From assembly GCA_025464095.1 (NCBI GenBank), contig JAODMF010000022.1, positions 62,001 through 126,000 on the forward strand: DNA of 64,000 bases, given 5' to 3'. Shown one piece after another: positions 53,601-59,852 of this stretch. The stretch's first letter is position 1; each line of letters starts with the position of its first letter. The DNA is from Glaciihabitans sp. GTDB lineage: Bacteria; Actinomycetota; Actinomycetes; Actinomycetales; Microbacteriaceae. The translations under genes and the position numbers were made by a program. The notes below the pieces were generated by a model. It searched no databases and was not told where the DNA came from. It was given only the letters and a program-made list of their open reading frames with translations.

Positions 53601-54472
53601 AGTTTGGACGAATCCTGTAGGAGCGATGAAATCAGCTCGCGAAGTGGAAGCACCAACTCCGGCTGGGACTTGATCAGCGAGAGTACTGACCGCCGCCCGT
53701 CGAGGGCAAAGCGTGGCAGAACCAGCGCGAGGTCATCTCGGTGCTGCACGATGTAGTCGTCTAAGCCGACCAGCCGCGACAACGAATCGATGGGGTACCG
53801 ATACCAGTAGTTCCCGAGCGCCGCACGATCAAATAACGTACATAGAACGGTTTGAACGACTCCAGAAGCTTTCTCATCCGCATCCCAGACGTCGTCAAAT
53901 TCATGCTCCAAAAGCCCCTGCAGGAAAATGGGCGTCCAACTCCCGCGCTGCGTCGTCACCCACGGCGCAGAAACGTTGCTGAGGCTGTAACTCTGCCCGT
54001 CTGGCTGCATGACGTCGATGAGCAAGCATGGCAACCAGTCGGGGCCCGAAGGCGAGGTTCGGACGACTGGATTCGCGCCGCGTATCGCAACAAGGAGCCG
54101 CCCGAATCTAACAACCTGCGCGGCTGAAAGGAGTTCGATGCGGTTGTACAGACTCTGTCGGGCGCGAGTCGATTTCAAAATCGACCACCCCGGAACCTTC
54201 TTAGCGATCAACTCATTCTGAGCGATGATGTTCGTCGAGTTGCTTCTGCCCTGAATGTCGCCCGGATGCTGGAAGTAGTCGAACAAAGAGCTGTCCTTGC
54301 TCGACGCGAGTTCCACCAGCAGCGCGGGATCGTCGCCGTCCACGACATACGCGAGGGCTCGCTTGTAGAGCGAAGACGAGTGCGCTTGGACCACACGTAG
54401 CGCATCGACTAGCTCGGCCGGCGCATGCACGGTGCCGCGAAGTGATTTGGTCCCGGATTTGATTCCGAACAT
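50660..54472 (-). CDS. giant DUF4132 protein (YehI/MolR-like)
   Basis: The 1270-residue protein is the first gene of the island operon. Residues about 270-420 and 640-740 contain HEAT-like helical repeats, such as IWLGRMGDASAIKPVRRAL, which form protein-binding solenoids. The C-terminal part holds the DUF4132 domain, ending with DVPPVLLAESYADYLAIAA. No transmembrane segment or signal is visible. E. coli YehI, formerly called a molybdate metabolism regulator (MolR), has the same architecture and size. It probably acts as the large scaffold or client of the MoxR-VWA machine. The start ATG 54472 has a GAGGGGG stretch upstream. Confidence 0.88.
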   Translation of the reverse strand: MFGIKSGTKSLRGTVHAPAELVDALRVVQAHSSSLYKRALAYVVDGDDPALLVELASSKDSSLFDYFQHPGDIQGRSNSTNIIAQNELIAKKVPGWSILKSTRARQSLYNRIELLSAAQVVRFGRLLVAIRGANPVVRTSPSGPDWLPCLLIDVMQPDGQSYSLSNVSAPWVTTQRGSWTPIFLQGLLEHEFDDVWDADEKASGVVQTVLCTLFDRAALGNYWYRYPIDSLSRLVGLDDYIVQHRDDLALVLPRFALDGRRSVLSLIKSQPELVLPLRELISSLLQDSSKLVRADAVAAVASLSDDEQLNVLEPLLLIAPTFSIGDIIVATSRVPGGSDVLARALVESAHAGGAAAARRREALQTAIARSTAFVEVADEFERTRYVRPASTPLGENFVRRTMDTIAEVAATQREVIARRGAKDLNTWEKHRIPHAEKLLAELTRFSEKDARALATYLTSGGPQPASLELLGRHDFNGKHKGLTLHQAARLYAARTDGRGGPQNVPWWAITAAANGNGDFDLREMRDAAEDAGFHHALEATAAVCFPRWGSGLEQFSDENVWPFFDEHPELLRQLLGVESGPMRSGEVSADDIAGALQVIGMMPVIPAQLLPRITELALGDGKRHRLAAQRLLEARPGVIDLAVGALADKKLEVRATAAIWLGRMGDASAIKPVRRALAGEKREVVRASLLTALEQLGDDIGKDLAPAKLQSEAAVGLKGKFPAALEWFPTAALPKVKWASNGKPVSTEVLQWWVVLANKLKDPSGAGIVGRYLSLLEPTSREQLGEFILSTWIAQDTRHPSDADCRAVAQAEAPRRYASWQGYAKTYPQLAQEPQVRFTVDAWYDVVRREHAATYLGSAINEKGLLALASGTRGATLVQVIQRFMKDNYLKRAQVEALVTLAASSDDLAATQLVLATARRHRTASVQAKARELVDQLAERRNWTADELADRTIPTAGFEDDGILHLNYGTREFLGRITNTNTLELSDDNGKVIKALPAARVDESTDLVSEAKSQLTASRKELKQQLGMQTSRLYEAMCAERHWSASDFEEYLLRHPLMSRLVSRLVWTVRATDAASSYTLFRPDGTGQLLDVADNDVSLDAGSIVQVAHASLMTKSEVDVWSAHLADYDVVPLFDQLATTRPDVDGAAQDEIRDREGWLADTFTVRGVATKRGYQRGPGEDGGWFSEYLKSFTSVNIEAIITFTGNTLPEENIPAAITTLSFRQLKSRRRGQPVPLTDVPPVLLAESYADYLAIAATGSFDVDWKKKAGW

Positions 54473-54552
54473 TCGTGCGCCGCCCCCTCGAATCTCTGGA
54501 AACAGATTAGTGGAAGTCGAGTGGTTCTCGTTTCAGAAGGCCCGTAAGTCCG

Positions 54553-54737
54553 AGCTCTGTCGCGCGACTCGTCGCTGAACTCCAACCTCGACGCCAACGG
54601 TTCGTACGACATCCAGTCCTGATCGGAGTCGGCACCAAAGATGTGGACCATCTGCTCCTCGGGCTGGCGGAGTCTTCGCGATCAACACCAAGCACCACAG
54701 CGGGGCTTCAGTTTGGGTCGGCGACCACGCGCTTTGA
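54553..54737 (+). pseudogene. frameshifted NERD (nuclease-related) domain relic
   Basis: Plus-strand codons give SSVARLVAELQPRRQRFVRH and then LIGVGTKDVDHLLLG. After a one-base frame change near 54671 they continue GVFAINTKHHSGASVWVG and stop at 54735. DHLLLG followed by GVFAINTKHH is the NERD signature (a D-H and the catalytic-like NTK motif). The rest of the domain is missing. It fills the gap upstream of the DUF4132 gene. Active NERD proteins are predicted nucleases or helicase partners, often in defence-like islands; this copy is dead. Confidence 0.7.
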
Positions 54738-54761
54738 GCGAACAACGCGAACACAGAGTCG

Positions 54762-55295
54762 TTAGTCGGTAGAGCGGTCCTGAGATGAGGACGTGCCTGG
54801 AAAAGTGCGGATCATCCGGATCTCCGCTACGCCACGCTCGGTTTTGCTGCTGCCGTCGGGAATGAATCCCTGCTTGCGATAGAACGCCTGCGCTCGTGGG
54901 TTGGGGTCCGCTACCCAGAGGGCCGCGCTCTGGTGTGGGTCGACGACGGCGTTCAACAGCGCCGGTCCAGCGCCAGAGCCAAGGTGCGCCGCGAGCACGT
55001 ACATCACGTAGAGCTGCGCCGACCAGGATGCGTCCTGGTCTTGAGGAGGGCCGGCCATGGCGATTCCGATCACCGAGCCGTCGCGCTCGGCGACGGCGAT
55101 ACGGGTCTGCCCGTCGCGCTCGTCCGCGAGTGCTGTTGTCCAGAATCTCTCCCGCGCCGGGATGAAGTCGGGGTCGTCGAGGACTCGATCAGGCATCAGC
55201 CCGCGGTATGTCTCCCGCCAGGATGCAACGTGAACCCGCGCGATCGCCGGAGCATCCCCAGCCCGGCCCGCTCGAACCACAACGGAAGAGCCCAT
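54762..55295 (-). CDS. GNAT family N-acetyltransferase
   Basis: The 177-residue protein has the GNAT fold: VVRAGRAGDAPAIARVHVASWRETYRGLMPD at the N-terminus, IAVAERDGSVIGIAMAGPP, then QLYVMYVLAAHLGSGAGPALL in place of the canonical acetyl-CoA loop R-x-x-G-x-G/A, and NPRAQAFYRKQGFIPDG at the end. It should acetylate a small molecule or protein using acetyl-CoA. It lies past the NERD relic and is not coupled to the island operon. Confidence 0.88.
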   Translation of the reverse strand: MGSSVVVRAGRAGDAPAIARVHVASWRETYRGLMPDRVLDDPDFIPARERFWTTALADERDGQTRIAVAERDGSVIGIAMAGPPQDQDASWSAQLYVMYVLAAHLGSGAGPALLNAVVDPHQSAALWVADPNPRAQAFYRKQGFIPDGSSKTERGVAEIRMIRTFPGTSSSQDRSTD

Positions 55296-55428
55296 AGCTC
55301 GATGCTAAAGGCTCCGAACGCTGAGACACATTGATAGCGGGCGAGCCGGACACTTGTAGGCGACCCCGATAGTACGGTGCCTAGGCCGAGCGGACGAAGC
55401 CGGGAATCGAGCAACGAGAGTCGTACTC

Positions 55429-56208
55429 TCAGAGTCCTTCATCGCGGAGGGCATCGACAAGCAGCGCACGAGCGTCCGCCACTGCCTGAAGAAGGGTCTC
55501 CGGCTCGGGACCAAGCCGCGCGACAACAGCGTCGATTCGGCGAAGTCCAGCTCTGCTGAGCAGCTGCTTCTCGTTTGTGATCCATTCGCCCCGATGGGCC
55601 AAAATCGCGTGCGCGGTGTGGCATGCTGCCTCGCTCAGCAATCCCGCACACTGAGCAACGCGGCCGTGCCGAGCATGACCCTCCTCGGCATAAAGAAGGG
55701 TCAACTCGGCGTGACGGCGCCAGATCCTCGGCGCCGAGTTTCGAAGTGCATCCGGGTAGTCCCAGCGCGGCAGGTGTCCTCGAAGTGTTTTGTTCATCCC
55801 GAGCTCGGCCAACAGAATGTAGCTCGGAAGCCCGGCCTGGTGAAACAACAGCGACTCGATGGTGAACTCACCTCGACAGGCATCGTTGTGAATCTGATCG
55901 ATCAGTCCCAGGTCGCGGTAGTGAATATCGATCACCCGCCCATCGACGGTTAGCTTGCCGCCGCCGTTAAAAACCCGGCCCCAGTCGCCGAATTCACTCA
56001 ATTCTCCGGGCCAACCGAGTTGCCTGACGGACTCCGGGTCAAAACCTTCGTGGTAGTAGAGGGCCAGGTCCCAATCGCTGTCCGGGCGACTTGTTCCCTG
56101 CGCTCTGGAGCCGCCGAGCGCAACGCCTTCCACTCCAGGCAAGCTCTTGAGCGCATCCGCGACTTGTTCAACGAAGCGCGATTCGAGATTCTGATCTGAG
56201 CTGGACAA
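55429..56208 (-). CDS. nucleotidyltransferase domain protein
   Basis: The 259-residue protein has a polymerase-beta-like nucleotidyltransferase motif GVALGGSRAQGTSRPDSDWDLALYY, with G-G-S and D-x-D metal ligands, and an acidic strand VIDIHYRDLGLID giving the third carboxylate. A helical C-terminal domain follows (LLSEAACHTAHAILAHRGEW, like the aminoglycoside adenylyltransferases and HEPN-linked MNT proteins). It could adenylylate an antibiotic or a protein; no partner HEPN gene is adjacent. It is preceded by a 130-nt gap with no gene. Confidence 0.85.
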   Translation of the reverse strand: MSSSDQNLESRFVEQVADALKSLPGVEGVALGGSRAQGTSRPDSDWDLALYYHEGFDPESVRQLGWPGELSEFGDWGRVFNGGGKLTVDGRVIDIHYRDLGLIDQIHNDACRGEFTIESLLFHQAGLPSYILLAELGMNKTLRGHLPRWDYPDALRNSAPRIWRRHAELTLLYAEEGHARHGRVAQCAGLLSEAACHTAHAILAHRGEWITNEKQLLSRAGLRRIDAVVARLGPEPETLLQAVADARALLVDALRDEGL

Positions 56209-56382
56209 GGCGCTCTCCTTCTATTGCAGGATCGGTCAACTCGCCCACGGTCGCGGGGAGGACTGGAATCACTGCTAAAGGATCATGAGGCCTACCCTTG
56301 CACGGCGCTCCACTCCGAGCAAGAGAAAACACGCGAGTCCCGACGAGTTGGCCCCTGTGGCGACCCGCGAAAACATGGATGC

Positions 56383-56475
56383 CTAAGCCCCGGCGGCGAC
56401 GATCTCGACCTTGAAGCGCTCATCATTTTCCAGAAACGCGGCATAGTGCCCGGCCGCGATCCCGTCTCTGGTTCC
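56383..56475 (-). pseudogene. possible C-terminal gene relic
   Basis: Minus-strand codons read GTRDGIAAGHYAAFLENDER and FKVEIVAAGA then stop at 56383. The composition looks like the real end of a protein, with a stop just upstream in frame (56487-56489). I do not recognise the family. It suggests deletion of a gene whose neighbourhood now holds the palindromic operator. Confidence 0.3.
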
Positions 56476-56477
56476 AC

Positions 56478-56494
56478 TTACTAATGATTAGTAA
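56478..56494. promoter_or_regulatory. perfect 17-bp palindromic operator
   Basis: TTACTAATGATTAGTAA is a perfect inverted repeat with 8-bp arms around one G. The TACT...AGTA half-site pattern fits HxlR/DUF24 regulators such as YodB. It lies 97 nt before the F420-reductase-like gene, and an HxlR gene is encoded 2 kb downstream beyond the flavin oxidoreductase, so that protein is the likely binder. Confidence 0.65.
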
Positions 56495-56590
56495 ATTACC
56501 GCCAACTTGTCCCGACTCGGAGGAATCGCGAGGGTTGAACTCGGCACCGGCACAACGGGTGCTTTGCCGCCGGACAGACGAAGGGCTTTC

Positions 56591-57259
56591 ATGGTCAGCA
56601 CGATTGGGATACTCGGCGCGGGTCGAGTCGGGACCGCTATCGGGCGCGCAGCGCTCGGTGCCGGGTACGCGGTGAACATCGCAGGGTCCGGGGCAGGCGC
56701 GGACATCGAGCTGCTCGTCGACATCGTCGTACCGGGCGCGCGGGCGATGTCCGCGCGGGATGCCGTTGCTGACGCCGACCTAGTGATCGTGGCGGTGCCG
56801 CTCCACAAGTTCCGCACGATCTCGCCGGGAATGCTCGCTGGCAAGATCGTGATCGACACGATGAACTACTGGGAGCCGATCGACGGCCGTCTCGACGAGT
56901 TCGAGAGGGACGCACGCACTTCGAGCGAGATCATCCGCGACTATTTCCCCGAAGCTCGGGTCGTGAAGACTCTCAACCACATCGGGTACCACGAGCTGGA
57001 GACGGACGGGCTTCCTGCCGGCCACGAAGAGCGCAGGGCCATCGCCGTTGCCGGGGATGATGACGCCGCAGTCGCCGTTGCGATGCAGCTCATCGAGCGC
57101 TTCGGCTACGACGCTATCTACTCTGGCCCGCTGCAGACGGGTACCGCGTTCCAGCCCGGCACGGCTATCTTCGGCGGCCGGCACAGCGCCGATGAACTGC
57201 GCGCCCAGCTGGCTCTGGCCTCCGGTCAACGACCCCTGAGCGGCGCGCAGCTGGCCTGA
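56591..57259 (+). CDS. NADPH-dependent F420 reductase-like protein
   Basis: The 222-residue protein has a Rossmann motif TIGILGAGRVGTAIGRAALGAG, ADLVIVAVPLHKFRTI and VIDTMNYWEPIDGR, the pattern of the NADP oxidoreductase/F420-NADP reductase family. VKTLNHIGYHELE is the usual following motif. It should transfer hydride between NADPH and a deazaflavin or flavin and so feed the oxidoreductase encoded next. ATG 56591 with AAGGG upstream is preferred over an in-frame TTG 84 nt earlier. A 60-nt gap leads to the LLM gene on the same strand. Confidence 0.87.
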   Translation: MVSTIGILGAGRVGTAIGRAALGAGYAVNIAGSGAGADIELLVDIVVPGARAMSARDAVADADLVIVAVPLHKFRTISPGMLAGKIVIDTMNYWEPIDGRLDEFERDARTSSEIIRDYFPEARVVKTLNHIGYHELETDGLPAGHEERRAIAVAGDDDAAVAVAMQLIERFGYDAIYSGPLQTGTAFQPGTAIFGGRHSADELRAQLALASGQRPLSGAQLA

Positions 57260-57319
57260 CCGTCCGCTCCGATTCCCATCACCGACCATTTTCAGTTTGA
57301 ACCAGACATTGAGGACCCC

Positions 57320-58363
57320 ATGCAACTAGGCGCATACAGTTTCGGCGACACCCAGCTGAACCCAGACGGAACCCACCGGTCCACCGCGGAAGCGGTGCGC
57401 AACCTGTTCGACGCGATCGTGCACGCGGACCGCGTCGGGCTCGACTACTTCGGCGTCGGGGAGCACCACACGGTGAGCATGCCCGCCTCATCCCCCGGAG
57501 CGATGATTGCGGCCGCCGCGGCCGCGACCGACCGGATCATCCTGGGGAGCGCCGCCAGCATCATCAGCACCGATGATCCGGTTCGCGTGTTTCAGCAGTT
57601 CGCGGTAGCGGATGCCATCTCGGGCGGCGGACGGGTGGAGATCACTGCGGGTCGAGGGTCATCCGTGGAGACCTTTCCGCTGTTCGGGTTCGACCTTCGC
57701 GACTACGACAGGCTCTACGCCGAGAAGCTTGACCTGTTGATGACCATCAACGGCAGCACGGCCGAGGATGTCACCTGGTCAGGATCCGTGCGCCCGACGC
57801 TGGACAATCTTGCCGTCGTGCCTCGGCCAGTGGGCGGGCGGCTGCCGATCTGGATCGCAACCGGCGGCAACGCCTCATCTTCGGCGAGGGCCGGCCAACT
57901 CGGCCTTCCGATCTCCTACGGCATTATCGGAGGAGAGCCACACCGGTTCGCGCCGCTCGTCGAGCTCTATCGCCGCAGTGCCGCCCAGGCCGGCCACACC
58001 GGAGACAACATCAAAGTCTCCGTGGCAACCTTCGGGTTGATCGCGCCGACCAAAGAGGAGGCGCTGGAGCGCTTCTACCCCGGATGGCGCAATCTCAACA
58101 TCGAGATGGGCAGGCTGCGCGGCTGGGCTGCACCGGACAAGCGCCAGTTCGACATCCAGGCCGAGGCGCCGGGTGCCTACTTCGTCGGCGATCCGGATGA
58201 GGTCGCCGAGCGGATTGTGCAGCTGCACGGGCACCTCGGCCACGTGCGACACTTCCTGCAGGCCGACCATGGTGGGCTCCCCCAGGAATACCTCCTGGAA
58301 TCCATCGCCCTGCTCGCCACCGAGGTGAAGCCGCGCGTCGAACGCCTGCTCGCGGCAAAATAG
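57320..58363 (+). CDS. LLM class flavin-dependent oxidoreductase
   Basis: The 347-residue luciferase-like enzyme begins MQLGAYSFGDTQLNPDGT and has VHADRVGLDYFGVGEHHTVSMPASSPGAMI, LGSAASIISTDDPVRVFQQFA and GRVEITAGRGSSVETFPLFG, typical of the CE1758-type monooxygenase subgroup. It probably uses reduced FMN or F420 supplied by the reductase gene upstream to oxidise or reduce a xenobiotic. The pair and the HxlR regulator form an electrophile or quinone-stress type module. It ends 29 nt from the convergent HxlR gene. Confidence 0.88.
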   Translation: MQLGAYSFGDTQLNPDGTHRSTAEAVRNLFDAIVHADRVGLDYFGVGEHHTVSMPASSPGAMIAAAAAATDRIILGSAASIISTDDPVRVFQQFAVADAISGGGRVEITAGRGSSVETFPLFGFDLRDYDRLYAEKLDLLMTINGSTAEDVTWSGSVRPTLDNLAVVPRPVGGRLPIWIATGGNASSSARAGQLGLPISYGIIGGEPHRFAPLVELYRRSAAQAGHTGDNIKVSVATFGLIAPTKEEALERFYPGWRNLNIEMGRLRGWAAPDKRQFDIQAEAPGAYFVGDPDEVAERIVQLHGHLGHVRHFLQADHGGLPQEYLLESIALLATEVKPRVERLLAAK

Positions 58364-58392
58364 GGTCCCTCACCGACACGGCGGGAGTTGGG

Positions 58393-58797
58393 TCACGCGG
58401 ACCTGTGAGCGACCCTCTCCGACGAGGAAGGTCCTGGCGGCATGGCGTCTTGTGCGGCCGAAGTTGAGCCCGCCCGCAACCGGCTCCACGTGACCAACGG
58501 ATGCAGCAGCGAAATCAACTCGCGCCCGGCCCGCGTGGGCGTGTAGCTGACCGAGACAGGCGTGGTCGGCTGCACGTCGCGCACCATCAGGCCTTCCGTT
58601 TCGAGTTCCTTCAGGCGCGCGGCAAGGAGACGGTCGGATACTCCGTCCACGAGCTGCCGGTACTCCGAGAAGCGGCGAGCCCCACGTACCCCGGCAAGCA
58701 GGATGGCCGCGTTCCATTTGCGACCCGCCAACTCTGCCGACACCTGAAAACGACGGCATTCTTCCTCGTCAATGTGCGCAAACTCGGCATCACTCAT
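58393..58797 (-). CDS. HxlR-family (DUF24) transcriptional regulator
   Basis: The 134-residue winged-helix protein has FQVSAELAGRKWNAAILLAGVRGARRFSEYRQLVDGVSDRLLAARLKELETEGL, the HxlR core, then RAGRELISLLHPLVTW. Cys14 in DEEECRRF matches the conserved N-terminal redox Cys of YodB/HypR relatives, so it may sense electrophiles or quinones by thiol oxidation. ATG 58797 has GGGAG upstream; the TTG twelve bases earlier is less likely. Its probable operator is the 17-bp palindrome at 56478. Confidence 0.9.
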   Translation of the reverse strand: MSDAEFAHIDEEECRRFQVSAELAGRKWNAAILLAGVRGARRFSEYRQLVDGVSDRLLAARLKELETEGLMVRDVQPTTPVSVSYTPTRAGRELISLLHPLVTWSRLRAGSTSAAQDAMPPGPSSSERVAHRSA

Positions 58798-58854
58798 GGC
58801 ATCTCCCAACCAGGTAATCGTATGCCCGCCGGGCTGCCGAGGCGCATCCGTGGC

Positions 58855-59757
58855 CTAGTCGACCGCGCCCGTTGGGGGCAACCAGATCTCACGCACGAGG
58901 TCCTCGAACGCGCGTGCCGCCGCGGTCGGTCGCCTCGCGGATGCAACGGCGAGGGACACTTCCCAGGTCAACTCCGGCTCGAGTGGCACGAGCGTCACCT
59001 GCTGCGTTCCGATCATGGTCGAACGTGGGATGAAGCCGAGGCCGAGGCCGGCAAGCACCAGTTCGGCGATGGTCGCGACATCCGCCACCTCGACGCTCAC
59101 GATTCGATCAACGCCCGCCTTCGTGAGCGCGCGCTCGGTAACGGTTCTCGTTCCCCACCCCTGCGGCGCCTCGACAAAGGTCTCTCCTGCGAGCTCGGTC
59201 ATGCGCACGGATGCCCGTGATTCGAATCGATGGCCGGGCGGTACAGCGAGCAGGATCGGCTCGGTCGCGAGCGTCGTCAGTGTCACGCCGGGATGCCGCT
59301 GGCCCGCGAAGGAGACAAAGGCAAGGTCGAGGGCACCGGATGCGACATCCCGCACGTGTTCCGCCGAGCCGCCCCGTGTCGGTCGCGGCTGGAGTTCCAC
59401 GTTGGGCCGCTCCCGGCGGAAGCGGGTGAGCAGTCCGGCGAGGTCAATCACCGAGGGCGATTGCATGATGCCGATCTTCAGGCTGCCTCGAAGGCCACCG
59501 GTGACCGCGTCAACGGCGTCTCTCGCTGCTGCCGCCGCACCAAGGGTCGCACGCGCCTCAGGCAGAAGGGCTCGTCCTGCATCCGTCAACTCGACCTGAT
59601 GCGTCGTTCGATCGAACAGCGGGGAGCCGAGCTCCTGTTCGAGCGACTTGATGGACACGGACAGAGCCGACTGCCCCAGGTGGATGCGATGCGAGCCCTT
59701 CGTAAAGCTGCGCTCCTCGGCGACAGCCACGAAGTGCGCCAGGTGTCGAAGTTCCAC
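58855..59757 (-). CDS. LysR-family transcriptional regulator
   Basis: The 300-residue protein has the LysR helix-turn-helix VELRHLAHFVAVAEERSFTKGSHRIHLGQSALSVSIKSLE followed by LGSPLFDRTTHQVELTDAGRALL and a periplasmic-binding-like effector domain (SLKIGIMQSPSVIDLAGLL). I prefer GTG 59757 with AGGA upstream. The ATG at 59778 has no ribosome site, and starting there would put the coding region inside the GGCATAAC operator. It is divergent from the MFS gene and probably controls it together with itself. Confidence 0.88.
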   Translation of the reverse strand: MELRHLAHFVAVAEERSFTKGSHRIHLGQSALSVSIKSLEQELGSPLFDRTTHQVELTDAGRALLPEARATLGAAAAARDAVDAVTGGLRGSLKIGIMQSPSVIDLAGLLTRFRRERPNVELQPRPTRGGSAEHVRDVASGALDLAFVSFAGQRHPGVTLTTLATEPILLAVPPGHRFESRASVRMTELAGETFVEAPQGWGTRTVTERALTKAGVDRIVSVEVADVATIAELVLAGLGLGFIPRSTMIGTQQVTLVPLEPELTWEVSLAVASARRPTAAARAFEDLVREIWLPPTGAVD

Positions 59758-59773
59758 GGGATCATTCCTCACC

Positions 59774-59813
59774 GGCATAACAGTTATGCCCGTTATTCGT
59801 TTGACAGCATAAC
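59774..59813. promoter_or_regulatory. LysR operator: 17-bp perfect palindrome plus an extra half-site
   Basis: GGCATAACAGTTATGCC (59774-59790) is a perfect inverted repeat around one A. A third copy of the half-site, GCATAAC, is at 59807-59813, in the spacer of the predicted MFS promoter. This array is typical of a LysR recognition site plus activation or repression half-site. Confidence 0.7.
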
Positions 59814-59829
59814 AACGCCTCCGGATGAT
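59801..59829 (+). promoter_or_regulatory. predicted promoter of the MFS gene
   Basis: TTGACA (59801-59806) and GATGAT (59824-59829) are 17 nt apart and point to the MFS gene (ATG 59853), whose ribosome site GGAGG is just downstream. The third LysR half-site occupies the spacer. Confidence 0.5.
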
Positions 59830-59852
59830 GGGAAAGAACGTCTGGAGGACAC

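Larger units (their letters stand above)
56209..56590. other. 382-nt gap with an operator and a small relic
   Basis: No intact gene is present between the nucleotidyltransferase and F420-reductase-like genes. The stretch holds a minus-strand coding relic (56383-56475) and a perfect 17-bp palindrome (56478-56494). From 56495 to the ATG at 56591 it is the leader of the plus-strand operon. Confidence 0.5.

Noticed and set aside
43665-54761. Prophage or integrative element with an integrase
   Set aside because: No integrase, phage structural or conjugation gene is present and I found no second copy of the tRNA 3' end as an attachment site on the right; only the IS relic supports mobility.
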